Assembly: GCF_030406385.1 (NCBI RefSeq) | Contig: NZ_JAUEPM010000001.1 | Coordinates: forward strand, 124,001 to 188,000 | DNA length: 64,000 bases | Direction of reading: 5' to 3' | Source: Microbacterium oryzae | GTDB taxonomy: Bacteria; Actinomycetota; Actinomycetes; Actinomycetales; Microbacteriaceae | In this document: piece after piece, positions 8,671 to 16,273 of the stretch | How positions within the stretch are numbered: the first letter of the stretch is position 1 | How the letters are laid out: each line of letters starts with the position of its first letter | Notes under the pieces: generated by a model | Database searches by the model: none | Seen by the model: only the letters and a program-made list of their open reading frames with translations | Told to the model about the DNA's origin: nothing | Made by a program: the position numbers and the translations under genes

Positions 8671-9498
8671 TCAACGAGCGGACTTGTGGAGTCCCTGCGC
8701 GACCGCGCGGACCATGAGGTCCTGCACGCCGGCCCAGTCGAAGAGGATCTGCGCGTAGCTGACGCGGATGACGTGGTAGCCCATGAGGCGCAGCTGCGCG
8801 TCATGCGCGTTGTCCTGGTCACGCTGCGGCCCGACGTGGTGCCCGCCGTCGATCTGCAGCACCAGGCGCTCGCCGATGAGCAGGTCCACTCGGTGCCCGG
8901 CGATGTGGACCTGCCGCCGCAGCGGGAGCTTCAGCCAGCGCAACCGTGGCACGACGAGGGTCTCGAGCCCGGAGTCCGCGAACGGCAGCGCCTCATGCAG
9001 CAGCCGTCGGGCGGTCGGACCGAGGTGCAGCCGCTCGATCGTCTGGGATTCGAAGAGCCCTCGCCTCATCGCCGACTCCCATACGACGAGCGCGTTCTCG
9101 TACGGCTGGCAGGCCGCCGTCATCACCAGCACGTTCTCGATCGGGTCGACGAGGTCGTCGGGATGTCTGGGCACGGCCGGCAGGGCCCAGTGGAGGTGAG
9201 CGGATGTCGGCCTCGCCGGTTTCCCGTGGGCGGCCATCCCCAGATGCCACGCCCCGTCCTCGATCGTCCACAGCCCGAGGCGTGCGGCCTGCGAGATGCA
9301 CGTGATCACGGCGCCGATCTCGGCGGCGGCGATGAGTGCGGGGTCGGCGTCGGCTCGCGCCACCCAACCGCGACGCGGGCGCACGAGCGCGCCACTGCGG
9401 GCGGCTCGGCGAATCTGCTGATCGCTCACACCTGCCGCACGCAGCGTGCTCACCCGCGCGACGCCCTGACGAGCCGAGAGCGCCGTATCGATCTCCAT
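8671..9498 (-). CDS. DUF559 endonuclease-like protein with AbiEi-type N-terminal domain
   Basis: A 275-residue protein. The N-terminus (TALSARQGVARVSTLRAAGVSD) looks like the winged-helix antitoxin domain of AbiEi-type proteins. The C-terminal third (LRRQVHIAGHRVDLLIGERLVLQIDGG, then HDAQLRLMGYHVIRVSYAQIL) is a DUF559/Vsr-like nuclease fold with the acidic D-x-D-type core. Such fused proteins are common multicopy genes in Microbacterium-like genomes; their function is not established. The start at 9498 (MEIDTALSARQ) leaves a 325-bp upstream region shared with valS. Two similar inverted-repeat elements flank the gene, suggesting a mobile or self-associated unit. No partner toxin gene is adjacent. 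Confidence 0.78.
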   Translation of the reverse strand: MEIDTALSARQGVARVSTLRAAGVSDQQIRRAARSGALVRPRRGWVARADADPALIAAAEIGAVITCISQAARLGLWTIEDGAWHLGMAAHGKPARPTSAHLHWALPAVPRHPDDLVDPIENVLVMTAACQPYENALVVWESAMRRGLFESQTIERLHLGPTARRLLHEALPFADSGLETLVVPRLRWLKLPLRRQVHIAGHRVDLLIGERLVLQIDGGHHVGPQRDQDNAHDAQLRLMGYHVIRVSYAQILFDWAGVQDLMVRAVAQGLHKSAR

Positions 9499-9626
9499 CC
9501 CTCCACGGTGAGCGAGGGCCGCACCGCAGCGAACAGGCAAGACGGATCTGTGGACGACGAAGCACTCCGTGGCACCCGGTGCACGAGGTGTCCTGGCGGG
9601 AAACCGACGTCGACAAGTCCCCACGT

Positions 9627-9690
9627 CGGAGATCTCGCCGGCACCGGACGGATCCCGCCATGGGCTCCTTCCCCCGCGGGATCTCCGGCG
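9627..9690. repeat. Inverted-repeat element, copy 2 (flanks DUF559 gene)
   Basis: Arms CGGAGATCTCGC (9627-9638) and GCGGGATCTCCG (9676-9687) pair with one mismatch and enclose about 37 bp. Shared features with copy 1 are GGAGATCxCGCC, a CCGGAC just inside the left arm, and GCGGGATCTCCGGCG at the right end. It lies in the 325-bp gap between the DUF559 gene and valS, upstream of the valS promoter. Confidence 0.65.
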
Positions 9691-9755
9691 TCGAGGCGCC
9701 ATCAGCCCCTCGCCCGAGCCGCCCCGGCCGCCCGGCCCCGGCCATCCGCCCCCGG

Positions 9756-9761
9756 TACACT
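9756..9761 (+). promoter_or_regulatory. Candidate -10 box of valS
   Basis: TACACT lies 62 nt before the valS ATG in an otherwise GC-rich gap. Apart from this box and the inverted element at 9627-9690, the 9499-9823 gap shows nothing recognisable. No T-box core is visible upstream of valS. Confidence 0.4.
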
Positions 9762-9823
9762 GGACCGGCACCCACACTCAGGCACGCAGACACCGTGCCG
9801 TACATAGCGCGCGAGGAGATCCC

Positions 9824-12388
9824 ATGGCCGCCGTTCCCGACAAGCCCGCACTCGAGGGTCTGGAAGCGAAGTGGGGTGAGACCTGGGAGCAGCAGGGCAC
9901 GTACCTGTTCGACCGCGACGCCGCTCGCGCGAAGGGTCGCGCCGGTGTCTTCTCCGTCGACACGCCGCCTCCCACCGCGTCGGGCAGCCTGCACATCGGG
10001 CACGTGTTCTCCTACACGCACACCGACGTGAAGGCGCGCTACGAGCGCATGCTGGGGAAGACCGTGTTCTACCCGATCGGGTGGGATGACAACGGTCTCC
10101 CCACCGAGCGCCGCGTGCAGAACTACTACGGCGTCCGCTGCGACCCCTCGCTGCCGTACGACCCCGAGTTCACGCCGCCGTTCGAGGGCACGACGAAGAC
10201 GATCAAGGCCGCGGACCAGATCCCGGTCAGCCGCCGCAACTTCATCGAGCTCTGCGAGAAGCTCACCGTCGAGGACGAGAAGACCTTCGAGGACCTCTGG
10301 CGCTCCCTCGGGCTCTCCGTCGACTGGACGCAGACGTACCGGACGATCTCCGACGACACCATCCGCACCAGCCAGCTCGCGTTCCTCAACAACCTCGAGC
10401 GCGGCGAGGCGTACCAGGACCTCGCGCCGACGCTGTGGGACGTCGACTTCCGGTCGGCGATCGCGCAGGCGGAGCTCGAGGACCGCGACCAGCAGGCGTC
10501 GTACCACCGGCTCGCGTTCCACAAGACGGATGGCTCGGGCGACATCCACATCGAGACGACCCGTCCCGAGCTGCTCGCGGCGTGCGTCGCCCTCGTCGCG
10601 CACCCCGACGACGAGCGGTACCAGCCCTTCTTCCACTCGACGGTGACGACCCCGGTGTTCGGCGTCGAGGTGCCGGTGCTGCCGCACCCGCTCGCACAGC
10701 CCGACAAGGGCTCGGGCATCGCCATGATCTGCACCTTCGGCGACGTGACCGACATCATCTGGTGGCGTGAGCTCGACCTCCCCAACCGCACGATCATCGG
10801 CAAGGACGGCCGTGTCGTCGCCGACGCCCCCGAGGCGATCACGACCGAGGCCGGCCGCGCCGCCTTCGCCGAGCTCGCGGGCAAGACCGTCTTCAGCGCC
10901 AAGAAGCGGATGGTCGAGCTGCTGGAGGAGTCCGGCGAGCTGGAGAACGTGTCGGCCGCGTTCACCCACCCCGTGAAGTTCTTCGAGAAGGGCGACCGCC
11001 CGCTCGAGATCGTCTCGACGCGCCAGTGGTACATCCGCAACGGCGCTCGCGACGCGGAGCTGCGCGCCAAGCTCATCGAGCTCGGCCAGCAGATCGACTG
11101 GCACCCCGAGTTCATGCGCGTGCGGTACGAGAACTGGGTCAACGGCCTCACCGGCGACTGGCTCGTCTCGCGTCAGCGCTTCTTCGGCGTGCCGATCCCC
11201 GTCTGGTACGGCCTGGACGAGAACGGCGACCGCGACTACGACCGCGTGCTCGTGCCCGACGCGGCGACTCTGCCCGTCGACCCGTCGAGCGACGTGCCCC
11301 CGGGCTACAGCGCCGACCAGCGCGGCGTCCCGGGCGGCTTCGAGGCCGAGACCGACGTCTTCGACACCTGGGCCACGTCGTCGCTCACCCCGCAGCTCGC
11401 CGGCGGATGGCAGCGGGACGCGGATCTGTGGAACCTTGTCGCGCCGTTCGACCTGCGCCCGCAGGGCCAGGACATCATCCGCACCTGGCTGTTCTCGACG
11501 CTGCTGCGGAGCGCCCTCGAGGATGACCGCACGCCCTGGGCACACGCCGCGATCTCCGGCTTCATCGTCGACCCCGACCGCAAGAAGATGTCGAAGTCGA
11601 AGGGCAACGTCGTCACGCCCGCCGACATCCTCGCCAAGCACGGGTCCGACGCGGTCCGGTACTGGGCGGCCTCCAGCCGTCTCGGCACGGATGCGGCGTT
11701 CGACCCGCAGAACCCGACGCAGATCAAGATCGGCCGTCGCCTCGCGATCAAGGTCCTGAACGCGGCGAAGTTCGTGCTCGGCTTCGAGGCGCCCGAGGGC
11801 GCCACGGTGACCGAGGCGCTCGACCTGTCGATGCTGGCTGCGCTCGACGACGTCGTGGCGCAGGCGACCAAGGCGCTCGACGGCTACGACCACGCCCGCG
11901 CGCTGGAGGTGTCGGAGTCGTTCTTCTGGACGTTCTGCGACGACTACCTCGAGCTCGTGAAGGAGCGCGCGTACGCGGGCGGTGATGCCGGCGCTTCCGC
12001 CGCCGTGGCCCTGCGCACGGCGCTGTCCACGCTCCTGCGCCTCCTGGCGCCGGTCGTCGTGTTCGCCGCCGAGGAGGCCTGGTCCTGGTTCGAGAGCGGC
12101 TCGATCCACCGTGCCGGATGGCCGGAGGCCAGCGGCCTCGGCGGCGACCCCGCCGTCCTGTCCGTTGCCAGCCAGGCCCTCATCGGCATCCGCCGCGCGA
12201 AGACCGAGGCCAAGGCGTCGCAGAAGACCGCGGTGACCTCCGCCTCGATCGCCGCGCCGGCGGGTCAGATCGAGGCGCTCCGGCTCGCCGCGGAGGACCT
12301 CAAGGCCGTCGGACGCATCGCCGAGCTCGAGATCGCCGAGGGCGACGCGTTCGCCGTCACGAGCATCGCCCTGGCCGAGGAGGCCTGA
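9824..12388 (+). CDS. valS: Valine-tRNA ligase
   Basis: Charges tRNA-Val and edits misactivated threonine in the cytoplasm. The 854-residue protein has the class I HIGH motif at residues 57-60 (SGSLHIGHVFSY) and KMSKS at about 588-592 (RKKMSKSKGNVVTPADIL). The editing domain contains DIHIETTRPELLAACVALV. The C-terminus is short and lacks the long coiled-coil arm of the Escherichia coli enzyme, as in the archaeal-like ValS variant found in some actinobacteria. The start at 9824 (MAAVPDKPALEGLEAKWGE) follows a GAGGAGA ribosome site. Its stop shares one nucleotide with the next small gene. Confidence 0.96.
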   Translation: MAAVPDKPALEGLEAKWGETWEQQGTYLFDRDAARAKGRAGVFSVDTPPPTASGSLHIGHVFSYTHTDVKARYERMLGKTVFYPIGWDDNGLPTERRVQNYYGVRCDPSLPYDPEFTPPFEGTTKTIKAADQIPVSRRNFIELCEKLTVEDEKTFEDLWRSLGLSVDWTQTYRTISDDTIRTSQLAFLNNLERGEAYQDLAPTLWDVDFRSAIAQAELEDRDQQASYHRLAFHKTDGSGDIHIETTRPELLAACVALVAHPDDERYQPFFHSTVTTPVFGVEVPVLPHPLAQPDKGSGIAMICTFGDVTDIIWWRELDLPNRTIIGKDGRVVADAPEAITTEAGRAAFAELAGKTVFSAKKRMVELLEESGELENVSAAFTHPVKFFEKGDRPLEIVSTRQWYIRNGARDAELRAKLIELGQQIDWHPEFMRVRYENWVNGLTGDWLVSRQRFFGVPIPVWYGLDENGDRDYDRVLVPDAATLPVDPSSDVPPGYSADQRGVPGGFEAETDVFDTWATSSLTPQLAGGWQRDADLWNLVAPFDLRPQGQDIIRTWLFSTLLRSALEDDRTPWAHAAISGFIVDPDRKKMSKSKGNVVTPADILAKHGSDAVRYWAASSRLGTDAAFDPQNPTQIKIGRRLAIKVLNAAKFVLGFEAPEGATVTEALDLSMLAALDDVVAQATKALDGYDHARALEVSESFFWTFCDDYLELVKERAYAGGDAGASAAVALRTALSTLLRLLAPVVVFAAEEAWSWFESGSIHRAGWPEASGLGGDPAVLSVASQALIGIRRAKTEAKASQKTAVTSASIAAPAGQIEALRLAAEDLKAVGRIAELEIAEGDAFAVTSIALAEEA

Positions 12389-12615
12389 TGCAGCTCGGCA
12401 CGCGCTGGTCGGTCGGCTCCGAGCCGCCGGCCAGCGTGCCCGCCGAGCTCCGGCCGGAGATCGCGCGCGTCGAGGCGGAGCTGGCGGATGGCCCGGGACG
12501 CGCCTCCTGGACGCTCACCTGGCTCGAGGGGCGCCCGATCGCCGAGCTCGACGCCGGCTTCGAGGTGCTCCTCGACCCGGAGGGCGTCGCCTTCTCGCGT
12601 CCGTTCCAGGACTGA
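12388..12615 (+). CDS. Small conserved-looking hypothetical protein coupled to valS
   Basis: A 75-residue acidic protein (MQLGTRWSVGSEPPASVPAE to AFSRPFQD) that starts on the last base of the valS stop (TGATG). It is therefore almost certainly translated by reinitiation after valS. No signal peptide, transmembrane segment or known motif is seen. The middle reads WTLTWLEGRPIAELDAG, compatible with a small alpha/beta fold. Codon usage matches its neighbours. Similar short genes follow valS in related genomes as far as I recall, but I cannot name a family or function. Confidence 0.65.
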   Translation: MQLGTRWSVGSEPPASVPAELRPEIARVEAELADGPGRASWTLTWLEGRPIAELDAGFEVLLDPEGVAFSRPFQD

Positions 12616-12620
12616 GCGCT

Positions 12621-12642
12621 GGTCTCACCCGCGAGTGAGACC
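12621..12642. terminator. GGTCTCAC inverted repeat between convergent genes
   Basis: GGTCTCAC and GTGAGACC arms around a 6-nt loop lie between the valS-linked gene and the 78-residue gene, overlapping the latter's last codons. A shared terminator is plausible. The arms carry the same GTCTCAC/GTGAGAC core as the large repeat arrays at 32 kb and 58 kb. Confidence 0.5.
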
Positions 12643-12861
12643 CCATGACGTGCGGGCGGCCGCCAGGTCGCCCGCACGTCTGCTCTCGGCGAGGATCGCC
12701 TCGCGCGCGAGATCGGCCGCCAGCCGAGCCGCCCGGGCGCAGGCGCGCCGGCGCACGTGCTCTTGAAGCGCATCGGCCACCCGCAGAGCGAGCCGCTCCC
12801 CCGCGTGCAGTGGCGGAAGCGGCGACGCTCCCCGCAGCGGCGCCGCCGTCATCGTCGTCAT
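12625..12861 (-). CDS. Small basic protein coupled to the winged-helix regulator
   Basis: A 78-residue, Arg/Ala-rich, probably helical protein (MTTMTAAPLRGASPLPPLHA then a run with ADALQEHVRRRACARAARLA). The start at 12861 overlaps the stop of the upstream regulator by ATGA, so the two are co-translated. It has no hydrophobic segment and no known motif. Being controlled by, and coupled to, an ArsR-like regulator suggests an accessory function in that circuit, but this is inference. The call as a real gene rests on the overlap, in-frame codon usage and convergence with the neighbouring hairpin. Confidence 0.6.
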   Translation of the reverse strand: MTTMTAAPLRGASPLPPLHAGERLALRVADALQEHVRRRACARAARLAADLAREAILAESRRAGDLAAARTSWGLTRG

Positions 12862-13448
12862 GATCGTTCCCCTCTCCGCGGCAGCGGGAACATGTCCGCA
12901 CGCAGCGACACCGCGCGCACGCCCTCTCCCGTCTGCCCTCGATAGCGCTCGGCGTACTCGGTGAAGAGCGCGTCCATCCGCTCGGCCAGCTCGCGCATCT
13001 GCGAAGCGGTCAGGTGCGCGGTCGTGGTCGATGACACGCTCGCTTCCCGCCAGTCCTCGGTCTCGGTGTCGGCGCCTCGCGTGAAGTAGTCGAACATCTC
13101 CTGGAACCGCGCTCGGTGGTACTCGGCGACGGCGACCTGGAGCACGGCGCGCGCCGCCGGCGAATCGCCCACGGACTCGTCGCCGAAGCTGATCCGCCCG
13201 CGCGGCCGCTCCCACCAGCGCTCGCGCCCTGCCCGCCCCTCGACCTCGCGGACCAGGCCGTGCCGCGCGAGCATCCGCAGGTGGTAGCTCGTCGACCCCG
13301 ACGACTCCCCTGTCAGGGCTGCCAGCGTGCTGGCGGTCTGCGGGCCCTCCTGGCTCAGCAGATCCAGGATGCGCACGCGCAGCGGATGAGCGAGCGCACG
13401 CAGCGCGCCGGTATCGAGAACACGCGTCGCCGAGGGCTCGTCCGTCAT
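12858..13448 (-). CDS. ArsR-like winged-helix transcriptional regulator
   Basis: A 196-residue DNA-binding protein. Residues about 15-80 form a winged helix typical of the HTH_20/ArsR-like class: LRALAHPLRVRILDLLSQEGP, TASTLAALTGES, SYHLRMLARHGLVREVEGR, then a wing with RERWWER. The C-terminal half is helical (REASVSSTTTAHLTASQMRE, MDALFTEYAERYRGQTGEG) and probably mediates dimerisation or ligand sensing. No CXC metal-binding pair is present, so classic arsenic sensing is unlikely. The start at 13448 lies 4 bp from a pair of overlapping palindromes, strongly suggesting autoregulation. It is divergent from the M3 peptidase gene, which the same operator could also control. Confidence 0.85.
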   Translation of the reverse strand: MTDEPSATRVLDTGALRALAHPLRVRILDLLSQEGPQTASTLAALTGESSGSTSYHLRMLARHGLVREVEGRAGRERWWERPRGRISFGDESVGDSPAARAVLQVAVAEYHRARFQEMFDYFTRGADTETEDWREASVSSTTTAHLTASQMRELAERMDALFTEYAERYRGQTGEGVRAVSLRADMFPLPRRGERS

Positions 13449-13451
13449 AAC

Positions 13452-13484
13452 TGCAAAGATAGCTTTGCAAAGCTTCCTTTGCAA
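13452..13484. promoter_or_regulatory. Two overlapping palindromic operators
   Basis: TGCAAAG-ATAG-CTTTGCA (13452-13469) and TTGCAAAG-CTTC-CTTTGCAA (13465-13484) share their middle half-site, giving three in-phase half-sites 13 bp apart. They lie immediately upstream of the winged-helix regulator. The sequence is AT-rich in a GC-rich setting. Likely the operator for autoregulation, possibly also affecting the divergent peptidase. Confidence 0.7.
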
Positions 13485-13528
13485 TAGCGTCTCGTCAGCG
13501 AGACGGATGGCGAAGGCGGGTCCGTCGT

Positions 13529-13534
13529 TAGGCT
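13529..13534 (+). promoter_or_regulatory. Candidate -10 box, leaderless start of M3 peptidase gene
   Basis: TAGGCT followed by 6 nt (GGCGGG) and the ATG at 13541. The spacing fits a leaderless mRNA. Confidence 0.5.
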
Positions 13535-13540
13535 GGCGGG

Positions 13541-15583
13541 ATGACCGCGCCGGCTTTCAACCCGCTCCTGGCTCCCTCGCCGCTGCCCTACGGCATCCCG
13601 GACTACGCGGCGATCGAGCCGCAGCACTACCTGCCGGCGTTCCAGGCGGCCTTCGCGGAACAGCGCGCGGAGATCGACGCCATCAGCACGGAGCCCGCGG
13701 CGCCGACGTTCGAGAACACGCTGGAGGCACTCGAGCGATCCGGCGCGCTCCTCGACACGGTCTCCCGTGCGTTCTACACCGTGAACTCCGCGCATGCTTC
13801 GCCGGAGATCCAGGAGATCGACGAGCAGCTGGCACCCCTGATGTCCGCGCACGCCGACGCGATCGCCCTCGATTCGGCGCTCTACGAGCGGATCGCGACC
13901 GTGCACGCGCAACGCGACGACCTGCCGCTCACTGGTGAGCAGCGTCGGCTCGTCGAGCGCCGGCACACGGAGATGGTGCGGGCGGGCGCCGCGCTCGACG
14001 CGGAGGCGAAGGGCCGTCTGACGAAGCTCAACTCCCGCCTCGCGACCCTCACCACACGGTTCGAGAAGAACCTCCTCGCCGACACCAACGATCTGGCCGT
14101 CGTGTTCGACTCCGCAGCGGAGCTCGAGGGGCTCTCCGCGGGCGAGATCTCCGCCGCGACGGAGGCCGCTCGGGCCCGCGGCCTCGCCGGGCGATACGTC
14201 GTCCCGCTCACGCTGTTCACCGGTCATCCGCAGCTGTCCTCCCTGGTGCGTCCGGGGAGCCGCCGGCGCCTGCTCGCCGCATCGCGAGCGCGCGCCGCCC
14301 GTGGGAACGCCCACGACAACACCGCGGTGGTGCGCGAGATCGTCCGCCTGCGTGCGGAGCGGGCGGAGCTCCTCGGCTACCCGTCGCACGCCGCCTATGT
14401 CACCGCCGACGAGACGGCGGGCTCCCCCGAGGCCGTGCGCGACATGCTGCATCGTCTCGCCCGGCCCGCGGCGCGGAATGCGCAGCGGGAGAAGACGGCC
14501 CTGGAACAGGCCGCCGGCCATCCGATCGAAGCCTCGGACTGGGCCTTCTACACCGAGAAGGTGCGGCAGGAGTCGTACGCCATCGACGTCGTGGCCCTCC
14601 GGCCCTGGTTCGAGGCGGAGCGCGTGCTGCAGGACGGGGTGTTCCACGCCGCCCACGCCCTGTACGGCGTCTCGTTCCGCGAGCGCGCCGACCTCGTGAG
14701 CTATCACCCCGAGGTGCGCACGTTCGAGGTGCTCGACGCCGACGGCTCGGCGCTCGGCCTGTACCTCCTCGACCTGTACGCTCGCGACACCAAGCGCGGC
14801 GGCGCCTGGATGAACTCCCTCGTCGCGCAGTCGGAGCTGCGCGGCACGATGCCCGTCGTCGTCAACAACCTCAACGTCGCAAAGCCCGGGCCCGGTGAGC
14901 CGACGCTCCTCACCCTCGCCAACGTGACCACGCTGTTCCATGAGTTCGGGCATGCGCTGCACGGCCTCTTCGCCCGCGTCCGATATCCGCATCTCGCGGG
15001 CACGGCCGTCCATCGAGATTTCGTCGAGTTCCCGAGCCAGGTGAACGAGATGTGGCTCCTCTGGCCGGAGGTGCTCGCGAACTACGCCGTGCACCACGAG
15101 ACGGGCGAATCGCTGCCGCCGGAGATCGTGGACCGGCTGCAGGCGAGCACGACCTTCAACCAGGGCTTCGAGACGAGCGAGTACCTCGCCGCCGCCTGGC
15201 TTGACCAGGCGTGGCACTGCCTGAGCGCGGCGGAGGCGGCAGCCGTCGACGATGTGGCGGCGTTCGAGGCCGCGGCGCTCGCGGAGATCGGCCTCGACGA
15301 CCCCGCAGTGCCGCCCCGCTACTCCTCGACGTACTTCCAGCACGTGTTCGCCGGCGGGTACAGCGCCGGGTACTACTCCTACATCTGGGCGGAGGTGCTC
15401 GACGCCGACACCGGGGAGTGGTTCCGGGAGAACGGCGGTCTCTCGCGGAAGGCCGGCGATCGCTTCCGCCGGCTCCTGTTGGGCGTGGGCGGCGCGAAGG
15501 ACCCCCTCGATGCCTACCGCGACTTCCGCGGCCGCGACGCCGACATCGCCCCGCTACTTCGCCGCCGCGGGCTCGACGCGTAA
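13541..15583 (+). CDS. dcp: M3 family metallopeptidase (peptidyl-dipeptidase Dcp / oligopeptidase type)
   Basis: A cytoplasmic zinc oligopeptidase of 680 residues, the usual length for Dcp/OpdA. It removes C-terminal dipeptides or cleaves short peptides. The zinc motif HEFGH is in LFHEFGHALHGLFARVRYPH, with the downstream glutamate ligand expected in EFPSQVNEMWLLWPEVLA. The C-terminal YYSYIWAEVLDADTGEWF motif is typical of the M3A group. No signal peptide is seen. The gene is monocistronic, divergent from the winged-helix regulator and convergent with the KdpE-like gene only 15 bp downstream. Whether it acts as a dipeptidase or an endopeptidase cannot be read from sequence. Confidence 0.93.
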   Translation: MTAPAFNPLLAPSPLPYGIPDYAAIEPQHYLPAFQAAFAEQRAEIDAISTEPAAPTFENTLEALERSGALLDTVSRAFYTVNSAHASPEIQEIDEQLAPLMSAHADAIALDSALYERIATVHAQRDDLPLTGEQRRLVERRHTEMVRAGAALDAEAKGRLTKLNSRLATLTTRFEKNLLADTNDLAVVFDSAAELEGLSAGEISAATEAARARGLAGRYVVPLTLFTGHPQLSSLVRPGSRRRLLAASRARAARGNAHDNTAVVREIVRLRAERAELLGYPSHAAYVTADETAGSPEAVRDMLHRLARPAARNAQREKTALEQAAGHPIEASDWAFYTEKVRQESYAIDVVALRPWFEAERVLQDGVFHAAHALYGVSFRERADLVSYHPEVRTFEVLDADGSALGLYLLDLYARDTKRGGAWMNSLVAQSELRGTMPVVVNNLNVAKPGPGEPTLLTLANVTTLFHEFGHALHGLFARVRYPHLAGTAVHRDFVEFPSQVNEMWLLWPEVLANYAVHHETGESLPPEIVDRLQASTTFNQGFETSEYLAAAWLDQAWHCLSAAEAAAVDDVAAFEAAALAEIGLDDPAVPPRYSSTYFQHVFAGGYSAGYYSYIWAEVLDADTGEWFRENGGLSRKAGDRFRRLLLGVGGAKDPLDAYRDFRGRDADIAPLLRRRGLDA

Positions 15584-15598
15584 CCGCGCCGGGCGGTG

Positions 15599-16273
15599 TC
15601 AGGGGCGGTAGCGATAGCCGAGCCCCGGCTCCGTCAGCAGGTGGCGGGGTCGGGCGGGGTCCGCTTCGAGCTTGCGTCGGAGCTGACTCATGTAGAGACG
15701 CAGGTAGGCGTCCTCGCCCGTGTACGCCGGGCCCCACACCGTCGTCAGCAGCTCCCGCTTGCCCACGAGCCTGCCGACGTTCTGCAGCAGCACCTCGAGC
15801 ATCGACCACTCGGTCGCGGTGAGATGGACGGCGGCGCCCTCGCGCGTCACGGCGTGCGCGGCGAGATCGACCGTGGAGGGCCCGAGCTGGAACCGGTCGG
15901 CCTCGCCTGCTCGAGCGGGCGAGACCCGCAGCAGCGCGCGCACACGCGCCAGCAGCTCGTCGACGGCGAACGGCTTCGTCACGTAGTCGTTCGCGCCCGC
16001 GTCGAGGGCCGCGACCTTCTCCGCGGTCTGCGACCGTCCGCTCAGCACGAGGATGGGCATGCGATGCGCGCTCCGGACCGTCGCGATCACCTCGATGCCG
16101 TCGAGCGCCGGCAGGCCGAGGTCGAGGATGACGAGGGCCGGCTCCCGTCGCGCGATCTCGCGGACGGCCTCGGCGCCGTCGCCCGCTTCCATCACGTCGT
16201 ACCCGCGCGCCTCCAGGTTGAGCGCGAGGGTACGCCGGATGGCCGCGTCGTCCTCCACGATGAGGATGGTCAT
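15599..16273 (-). CDS. kdpE: KdpE-like OmpR-family response regulator
   Basis: A 224-residue two-domain regulator. The receiver domain has the acidic pair D8/D9, phospho-acceptor D51 (LVILDLGLPALDG) and K100 (YVTKPF). The C-terminal winged helix is of OmpR type (LTATEWSMLEVLLQNVGRLV, then YLRLYMSQLRRKLEADPARP and GLGYRY). The sequence resembles KdpE more than PhoP or OmpR. Its start overlaps the histidine kinase stop by ATGA, so the pair is co-translated. No kdpFABC operon is present; the adjacent divergent gene is a KimA-like potassium transporter, the likely target. Confidence 0.88.
   Translation of the reverse strand: MTILIVEDDAAIRRTLALNLEARGYDVMEAGDGAEAVREIARREPALVILDLGLPALDGIEVIATVRSAHRMPILVLSGRSQTAEKVAALDAGANDYVTKPFAVDELLARVRALLRVSPARAGEADRFQLGPSTVDLAAHAVTREGAAVHLTATEWSMLEVLLQNVGRLVGKRELLTTVWGPAYTGEDAYLRLYMSQLRRKLEADPARPRHLLTEPGLGYRYRP

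Noticed and set aside
8671..9498. Complete type IV toxin-antitoxin pair at the DUF559 gene
   Set aside because: Only the AbiEi-like N-terminal domain is present; no separate nucleotidyltransferase toxin lies next to it.
9499..9823. T-box upstream of valS
   Set aside because: No GGGTGGTACCGCGG-like core is present in this gap on the plus strand; only an inverted-repeat element and a -10 candidate.
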